Of a stretch of 64,000 bases of DNA, positions 52,906 through 63,817 are shown in pieces. The first letter of the stretch is position 1, and every line of letters starts with the position of its first letter. This stretch comes from Marsupella aquatica (taxonomy: Eukaryota; Marchantiophyta). The stretch lies in the NCBI GenBank assembly GCA_973895155.1, contig OZ316898.1, forward strand, positions 2,294,001 through 2,358,000, written 5' to 3'. The notes under the pieces are model-generated. The model saw only the letters and a program-made list of their open reading frames with translations. It ran no database searches and was not told the DNA's origin. The position numbers and the translations under genes are program-made.

Positions 52906-52960
52906 GTGAGCTATGGAGTCGAAGAGAAATGAGGTTTAGACGGTGACCCGAAGAAGAATC
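52906..52960 (+). repeat. Right arm of the 55-bp inverted repeat (endosulfine leader side)
   Basis: Read on the plus strand, towards the endosulfine gene, this begins GTGAGCTATGGAGTCGAAGA and matches the NOC1 leader at 48 of 55 positions. A possible exon end (GGAAG before GTATGTG at 52999) lies 39 bases downstream, so the segment may be part of the endosulfine gene's first, non-coding exon. Confidence 0.8.
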
Positions 52961-53919
52961 ACTGGAAGGAAACCCTGTCTCTCTACTTTCTACGGAAGGT
53001 ATGTGTTGATTTTGAGAGAGTAGCCGGCACAAATCTTGGGGAAGATTTGTCGCAAACTAATCACTAAAAAACCACTGGCCACGACAAGTGACGATGGGAG
53101 ACTAGAAAGGAAGAAGGGGAAAAAGAAATGCCTGAAAACTAGAAAAGACTACTCCGTGACATCGATGCGTTTGATTTGAGCTCTGTATGAGCGGACAGAA
53201 GTAAGGAGAGGATACAATCCCTCCCCAGGAAGATCGGATCAGGGAACGAGAGTATGTTCTTTTAGGTGTGCACTAGCGTTACCTCTCGTTGTGCCCTCTC
53301 GCCTTGTCCAACACACTCTCGGTGAGTGTTCGTTTGATTCTTTCAATTTGTTCGCCATTACGTGTAAGCATTTGTCGGAGCTCCGCGCAGCAATGTTAGC
53401 TCTACTAAGACTTTGTCTCGTTCATTTCGATCCCAACTGTTATGGTTAAGTATTTTCTCAAGCTCCGCAAAGAAATCTTTCTCTTGCGAAGACTGTTTGT
53501 GCAGGGGTTTTTCGAGTGATCTTCGAATTTGACTCTTAATTGCCACTAACTTTTTTGCTTGTGTATTTTAGAGTTGCAGTTTACTTGAACGGTGTGGGGC
53601 ACCGGGATTCGCGGTTATCGAGATCGAACAAGCAACTGAAAGGAATCTAAGAATCTAAGTATCTGCATAATCTCCCCCGGTTTCTTCCCCTGCCCTGCGA
53701 TTTCTCCCTGCGGACAAGGGCCCTGTTGACGGAGAGACGACAATTTTGGTCGTGAGAGCCCTCACTTTGCTGGGGAATCTTCGTTTTAATAATTTCGGTG
53801 TTGGAGGGGCAGCGAACACTTTTGGAGATCTAGCTGATCAATTACCCAATCACTTGCCTGCCTCGTGATCTATACTTCGCTGGGCTGTTCAGAAAGTGGT
53901 TTACTGAACTTCAATCCCT

Positions 53920-56191
53920 ATGTCTGGCCGTGATGCGGGGAGTGGTCAGGAGGCTCACGAAGAGATGGAATTCTCGCCCACACCTCAACAGCAGGTACCC
54001 CTTGAATTGCAATCTCTGATTCTTCTATACGATATGGTCTTCTTTTTCCTCGCACAGGTTTCATGGAATCTGTTCCTCCGAATTGAGCCATCTGCGATCG
54101 GGACCAACGGGTTGTTTTCTTATTATTAAAGATAGTCAGCGATTTGAGAGATTGTGATGCCTCCTGATTCCACATTTTCCCGCTCATGTTTGAAGGGATA
54201 TGTGTACGAGTTGGGGGAAATGTTCTTGATTATAGCTAAACGATCGGGATCAGAGCATTAAATTATAAGATTGTAAGCCGGGATCTGCCTAAGCCCTCCA
54301 GACTATGATTGTCATCTCCAAACTGTTTTAGTAATTTTGTTTGGACCCCTTTTTGGATTGAATTCAATTAATTGAATGGTGGCAGTATTGGTTAGGTTTC
54401 CCTGTTGCAATCCTCCTTCCCGGACGTGCGTTTGCGTTGCAATTCTTCTTCCTGGCTTTGCGGTCAGATAACATACACTCTTCAGATGCTGAGATATTGT
54501 ATCAGGTCTCATTATTCGTCCTGTTTTGCCATTGAAGGAGGCTATGCTGAAGAAGAAGTATGGCGGTCGAATTCCCAAAAAGCCACCCCTAATTTCAAAG
54601 GTACTGCTCTTGCAAATTTACAGTAGACAGCCTAGGGTCACGTGTTATTGGCTAGATTTCGTTGCACGTTGAATTACATGAATGGGACTTCACGACTTGC
54701 CACTAGGAGCCGGTATTTGTAGAGCTACTTCAGACTTCAGTTCCTACCAGTGTCTCTTGCGTCTCACTGAGCGTAATTACAGTTCGATAACGTGGTTTTC
54801 CCGGATTTGTCTCTGCAGGATCATGAGCGTGCATTTTTTGATTCTGCAGACTGGGCTCTTGGGAAGGTTAGCACAGCACTCCGGATCAGGCTGCTCTGAA
54901 TTCGTGCAGGATATGAAGCTTGTTGTTGCAGGAACCGCCCCGATAAGTCTGTCACTGAAGTCTCCTCGTAAGCTAGAGAACGACAGCGAGAATGAAAAGA
55001 ATGGATATCCTGTGACAGGATCTTATCAGGGCCATGGAAGTGAGACACCTCCTGAGATGGCTTTAATTAAGAACCGCAGGGTTCCTGCTAATACTTGAAA
55101 AGTCAAATGATAGGGAAGAGTGTCTATCTTAGAGTCTCAGTGCGTCTTCCGGCTCAATGGTGACTTATCTACACTCTCAGGAGACTTAGATTGATGGCTG
55201 ACAAGCCAGATGGTACTGAAGCTTTCATCTTGCCTGATCATGTACAGCAAGGAGCACCTCCAAACCCCCTCCTTAGCGGTGCCAAACCTCGGAGCTCAAT
55301 GGAAGCTCTCCGACCCAAGTTGCAGGTTAGCTTCTGCAGATGAAATGCCTGGTCCGATTTAGTGCAGGTTCCTGCAAATTTTGCTGCATATACTTGTAAT
55401 CGAAACCTCTGTGGTGCAATGATTCAACATCGCAGCTGTTATTTCCTTGTCTCACTGACATTCTTTTGTTCCTGTAGATGCAAGTGAATTTGATGTTACG
55501 TGACAAGTCACTGTATGCAGATGTTGTGTCTAATCTGACCAGTAGGACACTTAATAGGAGTTGCGTTGAGCAGTTTTTGAGCATACATTGTTATTGATGA
55601 CCTTCGTTTGTATGGTAGCCAACCCCACATCAACCACTCCCAGCACGACGATCATCTTACACTGCTCCCGATGGAGAAGGTAAGGAAGTTGGACTGGAAT
55701 GTAAGCGACTTTCCATCTACTCGTCAGCTGCGTGCATGCTGAGGGTTATCAGAACAGTGGAATGTCTGGTTGTAAAGTATTAGGAACACATTAAAATCTC
55801 ACAAAAAATTTGAGGAACAGGCCAGTTGAAATGAGAAACGTGCTCGGTCCCGCACTGCATCTCACCGGCCAGATTGTGGATGATATTAAGTTATATCAGC
55901 TGGAGTAAATTGACCAAATTTAAAGCTTGACCTTTAATGGGCCCTTGCTGTCATGCATTCCTCACAAACACGACTGTAGTTAGCGAAGTACACCACCTGA
56001 GAGAGCATTCCGGAATGGCGGATTTCACCTTGTCAACCGTGTCAACCCCAGAGTAGGAGCAATATTATTGTTGGTGGTCTGACATGAAACGAGCAGTGGG
56101 TAGAATTAGAGCTGATGGTGTTTGTGCACAATTGCAATTTGCAGAAGGGGAGCCAGGTTCTGCACCTGAGGGTGAATCTACACCGAACTAG
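53920..56191 (+). CDS. Endosulfine family protein (ENSA/ARPP19/Igo), PP2A-B55 inhibitor
   Basis: Six small exons: 53920-53994, 54538-54600, 54819-54866, 55248-55325, 55619-55679, 56145-56191. They total 372 bases, 123 residues plus a TAG stop, all GT-AG with matching phases. The family core is clear: MLKKKYGGRIPKKPPLISK, then DHERAFFDSADWALGK with the conserved FDSADW box (phospho-acceptor Ser at about residue 55), then MEALRPKLQPTPHQ and a RRSSYTAPDG segment. In animals and yeast, Greatwall/Rim15 kinase phosphorylates this Ser, and the protein then inhibits PP2A-B55 to permit mitosis or quiescence; in plants this is inferred. The N-terminus (MSGRDAGSG) and Glu-rich C-terminus are variable in the family. 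The first-exon ATG is my choice, because the frame is open from it to a good donor. Confidence 0.9.
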
Positions 56192-58476
56192 CTCACCGTG
56201 GACAGCTATAGATGCTTTTTACGTTCGTGATGTTTTAATAATTTCAGCAACAAGGGTGAAGAACATCCGTCTGGGAGATCTAAAGAGTTTGTAGCAAGGG
56301 AAAGAGAGAATGCGACAGCGTGGTTTATGTGTGAAAAGAAGAAGGAAGCCGAATGGATTTTTGTCTAATGAAGATATTTATTGGAGGCAGTGAAACTTTA
56401 CAATGATCTTGGCTGGTCCTATCGCCGCACAAAATGGAGTGGAAAATTGTTAGGGCTGGTCCTCACGACTTCACTGGTTGCAGGGGAGTTTTAAGCCTTT
56501 CTGAATTTGCAGCTGGGACTATAATTTCTCTCGATTAACAGCAGCCGTTCCCATTTTATGGCTGCTTCTAGTCAGATTGAAAACTGCAAGCGAAAGAGGA
56601 ACACTAGAGAGGTTTCTGGCTCAGTGGGCAAACACAAATTTATTCTTTGTAGCTTTTTTACGGACAGGGTCGATCCACGCTGTGATTAAACGAGTACGCA
56701 TGTTGGAGTTCATAAGAGACAGTTCCGAAGACACTTATGAAATGGTCCGTAGATTTGAAGGAGGAAAACAATTACCCGAAGTTTGGGTTAGGAAAGAACC
56801 TCACGATTCCCTGGTTCCGAAGATGAGAATTGGATCATAATTCTTGATACGGCTGGCTTCACCGGAATTCGATCTGTTACCGCCCTAAGATATCGAGCCG
56901 AAAGATTGAGTGTTGGGGAGATTGAGTGTTGGGGAGATTGTTGGTGGAAAGGACCTCAAAAGAGAGAGAGCATGATCCAGGGAGATCCCCAACCCTCCCC
57001 GTCAACAAGTCCACGCCTGAAGGCATGATAAACCCCATGACGTACAAAAGCCACTCACATCGCTGTCATGTAACATCCGTTCAATGTTTTTGAACAAAAA
57101 CAAAGTATGGTAAATCAAGAACGATCATTTGAAAGTGTTGAATGAGTCCTTCGAGAGCACGACCTGGCTGCTCCAGGAGTGGCCTCCATGTGCTTTCTCT
57201 AATCATATACGAAACGTGTGACTATCAGCCCTGTGACTGATGAACGAATTTTCTTCAGCGTCTTCAAGCTTTGCCGATACTTCCGCTTGCACAATTTCAA
57301 CGAGGAGAACTGTTGTGTGGTTGGAATCAACATTCCACATGCACAGTCCAGAAGATGGTGACATAGTACTTCTTGGCTCCAATGCTACTGGACTTCACAG
57401 TCTGACACTTCTCCTTGTCTGCCTCTACAATTAGAGTGCGAACGAGGGAAATCTTCTTCACTCCTAAAGAGGACGTTTCCATGCTGTCATGAAAGCGTGG
57501 CACCATTTATTGGCTCAATTGATAGCTGACACTTGAAGGAAAGAAGGGTTGAATAGCTGAGGAGTCCAGAAGAGGGAGGAGCTGGAGCTGGAGTACCCTT
57601 TGCCAGTTTTTCGTTTTATTCCTCATGCTTCGACCAGACTCGAGCCAGTGGGAGAGAATCGTTAAGATCAACGCGTCGAAATTCCAGTTGTACCCCACTA
57701 ATGGAAAATGGATGATGCAAGAGAGAGGATAAAGAGCTGGGAGAGATAGTTTCCTATTGAGTAAATATAAAATTCTGTCAGTTTGCCACCACGAGTTAGT
57801 GCTCCCTAGATGCACAAAGGTGGAAACGAGAAAAGAGCACACAAATTAAATTTGGACCCCTTCTAAGTTTAGTTAACTTAAAGTATTCAGAATTTATTTT
57901 GGCTCCCCTCATAACTGTTTAATCTTTTCTTTTCAATCACTCCTTAGTGTATCTTTTCTCATGAGAGTTAAGACAGGACATTATGGATATAGTAGAGGAC
58001 TTACACACCAGTCACTTTGGTTCTATACCCAATTTAGATACTATACTGGATGTGTGTACTTAATGGAGGTGTGAGAGACGTTCTAAATTCAGAGAGATTG
58101 GCAATATCAACACATATTAATGTCAAAATCTGGTACGGCTAGAGAGATGGCTTCCCACTGCCAGCAGCATTGCCCAACCATAGCAATGATATAATTACAC
58201 AAAACTAGACCTTGTCTCTATGCGACCTTGTCTCTGTGCAGCAGATGCTGGCTCAATGGTAGTAGAGCAAACTTGGGTCCAACAGGTGTGGGGTTTGAAT
58301 CTTCTAAAATTGAACTGTTGCAATTCTAGCGATATGCTCTCGAAAACTGGTGGCAAAAGAGAAAGCAGCAGAGGTCTCAGTTGCTGTCTTGGTGGCAATA
58401 TCCGTCTTTCATCGTCTAACACACCCCTTGGTTCGAATCCTGGTGGTGACGAGTCTGCTGAAGCCCGTAAGACTCT
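56192..58476. other. Intergenic region downstream of the endosulfine gene
   Basis: The left end is the endosulfine 3' region. A plus-strand frame at 56577-56840 (ATG start) is charged and coding-like (SERGTLERFLAQWANTN), but I recognise no family and no neighbouring exon joins it. A 19-base unit GATTGAGTGTTGGGGAGAT-like is doubled near 56924. tRNA-like motifs lie near 58.25 and 58.43 kb. Confidence 0.35.
58209..58305 (+). repeat. tRNA-like remnant (SINE or tRNA pseudogene)
   Basis: GCTCAATGGTAGTAGAGC (58251-58268) has the form of a tRNA D-arm. ACTTG-GGTCCAA-CAGGT (58271-58287) forms a five-pair anticodon-like stem with a seven-base loop, though the usual U before the anticodon is G. GGGTTTGAATC (58291-58301) resembles a T-arm. 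The acceptor stem does not pair, so this is not a working tRNA. A second B-box-like GGTTCGAATCC lies at about 58432. A 16-base direct duplication (GACCTTGTCTCT) precedes it. Confidence 0.45.
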
Positions 58477-60095
58477 ATGGCTTCGCGGTTTAAACTGGAG
58501 GCTCGTCAGGTAACTAATTTATTCTCAGAGTCTTCCATTACAAGCTGTTTATATCATGGCTACTCTGACATCACGTGAACTCTGTTTGAAGTTTGGTACA
58601 AAGCAAAACAAATAAGGAAGTGACAAATGAAAAATTCATTACACTTACGGTTTGCTTTTGCAGGTGAATGACTCCTTGTATGAGCTCTACAAGCCTGACG
58701 GTGATCCCGGGACGCAAATACTATTCTTTCACGGGCTTGCATTTGGGAAGTGCTCAGAAGTACACCTATCTACCTGGATAAGTGGGGACGGATCTTGTAT
58801 TTGGCCGAAGGTTTGGTTGGCGAAGGAGTTCCCTAATGCACACATCCTGGTTGTCTCTTACAATGAAGGCCTCAAACAAGGTTCTGCTGAAAGCTTTGAC
58901 ATTCCAGAAAGCAGTCAAATCATTCGAGAGAACTTGATCAGTGATCTGATCCAGGCTAACGTTGGTCAGAACGCTAACTGCCCCGTGGTCTTGGTGGGCC
59001 ATTCTTTTGGGGGTCTGGTCATCAAAGATATGTGCCTTGATCTGCACAGCATGCTTGTTTCCTCCCCGGACCCCGCCACGGACAAGGCAAAGGTCCAGAA
59101 ATTTCTTGATAACTTGAGAGGGGTATTTTACTATAGTACCCCTCATCGCGGCAGTAAAGATATACGACGAGCAGCAGGTGTCTTGAGCGGCCCCTTGTTG
59201 GAGTACTTCACAGTGTTAGGATTTGGCTGCTCCCGATTGAATTACCTCTTCAATCTATTGTGCAACTCTGACTGTAACTTGAAAATAGGGGGATTGGGGG
59301 AAGGGCTCCCTGTAAAATGGGTAAACTAAGACGCAGCTGCTATCTTTTCTGCTCATTACTTAATGTCTCTTTCCTTTAGTCAAGTATCAACCCCTGTCAT
59401 ATATGGATTTTGGCATTCATTTACACATTGGCACTGCGGTTGCTTGATTAGCTTGAAGTGGCCGACTGTTGTGTAGAGTAGACATATTTTAAATCTTGTA
59501 TGAATTCGAACCCGACCGGGTAGCTAGCGTACATATTGGTATCTTTCGTGCGTTATTCGCGAATTGATTGAGTCCAAGGTCGACGTTTAACCGGCAAAGC
59601 GAAGTTGATTGTATCTATTTCGTTTGCATCAATTTGACTTGTGTGTCGTGGTCGAGCAGGGCATTTTTCAAGGTATTGTCATAGTACCCGAAGAATCAGC
59701 CACAGATCGGAGGGAATTTGATGTTGACAGTAGCGCAGACCATTTCTCCGTGTGCAGACCAGAGAACACAACCTCAACCAGGTTCAAGGCCCTCACAAGA
59801 CTCCTTCGCTGGATTTACAACGATTTAAAGGTTGGTGAACTACAGTTCGACCTTCAGCTGAAGAAGCTACTTAGGTTGTCATTTCATGCAACGTGTGGGG
59901 CATCTCTTTGTTTCTCAATACCTGAGACCTGTGCCATGTCTCCTTAATTGAAAGCTCGAAATTCACATGGATTAGAAGAATTTAGGATTGCGATTTTTCT
60001 AACGGGCTATGTTGTTGCATATGTAGGATAAAAACGCCATACAAGCAAGCTCTTCTACAGGATATGGAACATCTCCCGAAGCAAATGATCAATAG
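58477..60095 (+). CDS. Alpha/beta-hydrolase (SERAC1-like) domain of a truncated HNL-type resistance gene
   Basis: Proposed exons: 58477-58509, 58664-59320, 59660-59830, and 60027 to a TAG stop at 60093-60095. This gives about 309 residues with consistent phases. The short first exon (MASRFKLEARQ) is inferred from a good donor. Exon 2 carries LFFHGL, then VVLVGHSFGGLVIKDM, with the nucleophile Ser at about residue 125 in GHSFGG, then YYSTPHRGS. Exon 3 carries ADHFSVCRPEN, with the likely catalytic His at about 258. This order fits SERAC1-like hydrolases, which in bryophytes are joined to NB-ARC and LRR domains (HNL immune receptors). Here the frame stops just before the NB-ARC remnants, so the product, if made, would be hydrolase-only. 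The hydrolase assignment is strong; the ends are uncertain. Confidence 0.7.
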
Positions 60096-60720
60096 GGATG
60101 GTGTTTTAGAGGAGATCAAATTTGGCTTAAGAAATCTACAACGCTGGGCTTTGTCGGGAAGACCACTCTTGCAATGGCGGTCTTTAATGAACTGACTCCG
60201 GCATATTTTTGAGTACGGTTGTTATGTCGGGTTGTTATGTCCATAAGTAGAAGTTGATAGCGGGGTTGATTTAGGGTTTAGGACCCTTCTGAGGAACTTG
60301 GACGATATTTACGAGGTCCCGTTACTGGACCATCAAAATGCCCAGAAGCTGTTGCAAAGCCATGCTCTCCCAAACCAAGCAATTTTACCAGCAAACTTGG
60401 AAAGGAATATGAAGGCCGTTGTGGCCAAGTGTGGGGGCCTGCCTCTAACGCTTGAAGCTCTCGGAAGTTACCTAAAACTGAAAAAGGATAGCAAATTTTG
60501 GAAAGCAAGCTTTGGAGGTGGCCGAGGCTATCGAAGACCTTGAGAAGGGGTTGTGGGCAGAGCTGACAGTAAGCTATGTTGGACTTCATGAGGTCAAGTA
60601 GCAAATGAATGTTCCTAGAGGCTACAGCTTTCTTCGGCTGAAGATTCAAGAATGGGTATATATCTTTGCGCAAGGCATAAGCGGCTTGGAGGAAAGCTTC
60701 ATGCATTGGTATCTCTTTTA
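60096..60720 (+). pseudogene. Broken NB-ARC domain following the hydrolase exons
   Basis: Pieces of a plant NB-ARC domain lie in several frames. They are a P-loop-like VGKTTLAMAVFNEL at about 60154-60195 that lacks the usual preceding glycines, a stop soon after it, then VPLLDHQNAQKLLQSHAL and CGGLPLTLEALGSYL at about 60319-60480 (the GLPL region). A winged-helix-like remnant LWAELTVSYVGLHE follows near 60555-60597 and ends in a stop. The segment between P-loop and GLPL is much too short, so internal motifs are deleted. No LRR region follows. I read it as a decayed HNL receptor; stops and shifts are visible directly. Confidence 0.75.
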
Positions 60721-61396
60721 ACTATCATCATTTACACTTTGACCATCTTCGACATTGACAGCACTTTCCGGATGTCATGATTCTAGCTTTAATTTGCAAA
60801 GATAACAAGGACACATCTACAATCACGTACAACAACCACAACAAAATGTGTGCAACGCTTCCAGGGCATATGGCTAGTTATCTTCATAAGATAATTTAAA
60901 AAAAATAAATTAGATTAGGATTGCACTTGCATGGTATACTCGAAATATACTAAATTCACCCCAGCCATACTGTAAAACACATTTTCCAGTTCCATGGGTG
61001 GACTTTGTGGCCCACTGTGGTACCCCTAAGTCCAAGAAGGCACTTTAAAGGAAGATGGTCACAAGTGGATGCTGGTAGTAGCACCATAAGCTCCCAATCA
61101 GAAGCCCCATATATTAACCTTACTAGAAGTAGCATTGCCACTCCCAATCTTGAGCTCCGGCCATCAACCTGATCATCATGGTGCTAGAAGTAGCATGGCC
61201 AACAGAGATAAAGGCCAAAAATAGGAGACCAAAACTAGTGGGGGGTGACAGGTATCCACAAACCTGTAACCAGAAACATGTAAGAGAGGAGTAGAAGGTC
61301 TAAGTACCCTCTCTAAGCCATCAAATTGCTGTCAGGGTCCTCATTAATTCAGTTTTCCTCTTCCGACCCATTACAAGCAAGCAAGTACATGGTTTC

Positions 61397-61636
61397 TTAT
61401 GGTTTTGTAAAAGACTTTAAGATTTTGTGGAAGAAGTTATGGGCCTTTTCGTTTGAGCATTTAAAGAGAAGACAGCTGAGGGGTATTTTAACAGAGATTG
61501 AGAATATTCCTAGAATAGTTTAAAAGATAGGGGTAAAACATAAGTTTCAGAAAATTCTTATTTTTTAGAGTGTTTTGACCCAAAACTATTGTGCCTGATG
61601 TATGTAGGACCCCTTTAGAGTGAGACCCCATGAGAC
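61397..61636 (+). repeat. Dispersed repeat family, copy 3
   Basis: It has the same layout as 40283-40510: a start with AAGACTTTAAGATTTTGTGG, a middle with GAATATTCCTAG and an end with TAGAGTGAGACCCC. This is the most diverged of the three copies seen in this window. Confidence 0.6.
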
Positions 61637-62684
61637 TACTGTGATCATTTGAGATGTGTAGTTGCTTAATCTAGGTCAATGGGGCCGGGCAGTACCGTTA
61701 GGCATTGAGGCATGCTTTCAAGGGGATATCTATTATTGCTCTCTGACTCTACACCAGTGAGGCACAGAAAAGCCCATAGGGCAATGATGCATTGATGTAT
61801 TTAAGGGTAAGAGTTAAGGAATTTGGTTGGCTTCCCCTAAGAGGTGATCCCGGTGTGTCATCTCTGGGGCATGCCAGGGGTTCCTTTCATTGTTGTCAGT
61901 GCAGGGTGGACCATAGCTTGGGATCCACATGTGATCTCAAGAAGCAAGTGAATGTGTTACAAAGCAAGACACAGGGGCTATTAGAGAAGAAGGTCAATGA
62001 ACTCTTGGTTTGGTCCCCGTTTGGGTTGGCGGCTACTATGGGTTCATTTCGAAGCCAAAGGGAAGGTATTCGGACAGGACTGTAGTTACTTTGGTTGCTA
62101 TTATTCTAGGTTTTGAAAAGAGTTTATAATTCAACACTTACTGCTAAAATTAACTACCTAATGGAGTTTGAGAGAGACCGCAGGATTCAGAACTTTTATG
62201 AGCATGTGACTCCAATCCATCGCATGAAATATTTGCCATTTGGCACACGGCTGGGAAGAATTCAACATTTCAAGAAACCAAGAACTTTTATCCAGCTGAC
62301 TATCAAAGCTGCTTTTTGAGTTTAAGCTAATTTACAATCAAGGGCCAGTGACCAAGATAAATTAGAGCAGCTAAGAAGAGAGTAGATTAACAGAAAATGA
62401 TTCGGAAGATACTGCAGTGTCCCCATGCTAATCACAATCAAATCATGGTTGCTTGAGTCTTTCCTAATAACCAACTTCTCTATGATTCTTTGTAATCTTG
62501 ACACGCATGTCAAAAGCCAGTTTGCTGCTAAACGTGTCAAGAGTAATTGAAACCTGTCAGCCTCATTTTTTTGTTGACGCAAAGAAAATATATATCACCT
62601 CGCCCAAGGGCAAAAAATGCCGAACCGGGAGACATGATCCCAATGGTAAAACAACCCAATGATCAAAGGGAAGGAAAAGAGGGG

Positions 62685-62855
62685 AGATCTAGATGCTTCA
62701 AGTCAAAAGATAAATTTGTGCAAGATAATATTCTGTGATGCATTCATAAATAAAACCTCATTTTTTTTTTACTCAAATAAGGATGATCTGGATGCTTCAA
62801 TTCGAAAGATAAATTAGTGCAAGATAATATTCTGTGACACATTCATAAATAAAAG
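62685..62855. repeat. Direct repeat of about 70 bp, 99-bp offset
   Basis: The blocks at about 62686-62755 and 62785-62854 share GCAAGATAATATTCTGTGA and ATTCATAAATAAAA with few differences. An oligo-T stretch separates them. Confidence 0.8.
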
Positions 62856-63463
62856 CAGATTGTGCTTGCTATGGAGATATGGGTTATTGTGTATATACAG
62901 TTATGGATGGTTTGCACTTACATATTTGTCATCTAGTCACGATGTCTTGCACTTATGGGAAGTGCAAGAAAAAGTACAAATACACCTAAACATGCCAAAC
63001 ACTTTTGGGAAGAAGAGAATCGATTACATTTAACAAGTTTCTTGCACTTGTATGCAGTGGTACACTGCACAGAAAAGCTGGTCGATGGTTAGATTGCAAG
63101 TCTAGTTAAATGTTGGCAAGCTCAGCACAATGCTTGATGGTCGACCCTCACAAGCAACAAAGTTCACTTTGGTAAAAAACTGCTTACTTTTGCGGATCTC
63201 AGGATTGTTCCTGATGCTTTTGCTTCAATGTGGACGACTTTCTGCTGTACCGGAGTTGAAGTCGATCCAAGACTGAACGAGCCCGATGACAGATCTTAGA
63301 CACAGCACTGGATTTCTATTCGGCGCATCCCTTCCCAAAAGCGATGCAGGGCCGAGGTTCTCTCTACTGGAACCTCTGCATCGCCACTCACTCCGTCCCT
63401 ACGTTTCCAGATCTGGAGCTTATCAATGTAAGGTGACTGTCATCCTACCAAGGTGCAACAACG

Positions 63464-63817
63464 ATGTCCTCTCGAAATGACCCAAATCTCTCCACTATCG
63501 CCACATATTCGAAGGGAAAGGTACGTGCTCGGTTCTGTTTCCTTCCTTTCCTTCCTTTCCTCCGGTTCAGACTGTTCCGTAGTTTGTGTGAGCTCTCTAT
63601 GAGCTCTCGTTTGCAGATGCAGATGGGTTTGATGTGGGTTGGTAAGCAAATGTTACATGCTCCTTAATCGGACTAGTGTTGTGAGCAGGTTATCCGCCGA
63701 TCGGCGCCGAGTTGAAAATGCTCTGCTATCTTTGGATTCCTCGCAGCCTTCGCACTTCGGGAGATTGTCGTGCCGTTGAACAGGGTGCTGATGAAGTCCA
63801 CTGATCTTGATCATCAG
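63464..63817 (+). CDS. 5' part of an unrecognised small gene, running towards the right edge
   Basis: Three exons chain in one frame: 63464-63520 (MSSRNDPNLSTIATYSKGK), 63617-63641 and 63747-63817, all with GT donors and AG acceptors. Together they give about 51 residues, ending LMKSTDLDHQ before the donor at 63818. A hydrophobic stretch MGLMWVAFALREIVVPL around residues 23-39 could be a membrane segment. The frame continuity across two introns, including a 25-base micro-exon, is the main evidence. I do not recognise the family. The 3' end is not visible in the last 180 bases and may lie beyond the window. Purine-poor sequence upstream fits a plant leader. Confidence 0.5.

Larger units (their letters stand above)
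50808..53919. other. Shared divergent promoter region of NOC1 and endosulfine, built of repeats
   Basis: This 3.1-kb region separates two genes transcribed away from each other. Two modules repeat in the same orientation. One is CTTGCCTTTCTGAAACCCTC-like, ending in an AAACCC-type motif (about 50893, 51656, 51937, 52478). The other is GATTTCAAAGAG...AGCTGGGATGG...CCAAACCTTTGA (about 50993, 51102, 51781, 52033, 52593). Two MITE-like elements in opposite orientation interrupt them. From about 52.9 to 53.9 kb the plus strand looks like a plant 5' leader, with a possible intron donor at 52999 (GGAAG then GTATGTG). Confidence 0.6.
60721..63463. other. AT-rich intergenic region
   Basis: No gene is supported. 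It contains copy 3 of a dispersed repeat (61397-61636) and a roughly 70-base direct repeat at 62.69-62.85 kb. The frames at 61.79-62.32 kb are below 100 codons and show no motif. The right end should be the promoter of the gene that starts at 63464. Confidence 0.4.

Noticed and set aside
58430-58445. Second tRNA T-arm (GGTTCGAATCC) as part of an intact tRNA gene
   Set aside because: No matching D-arm or acceptor stem lies at the right distance on either side.
59495-59515. Minus-strand B-box-like GGGTTCGAATTC
   Set aside because: There is no A box or foldable cloverleaf upstream; it is an isolated match.
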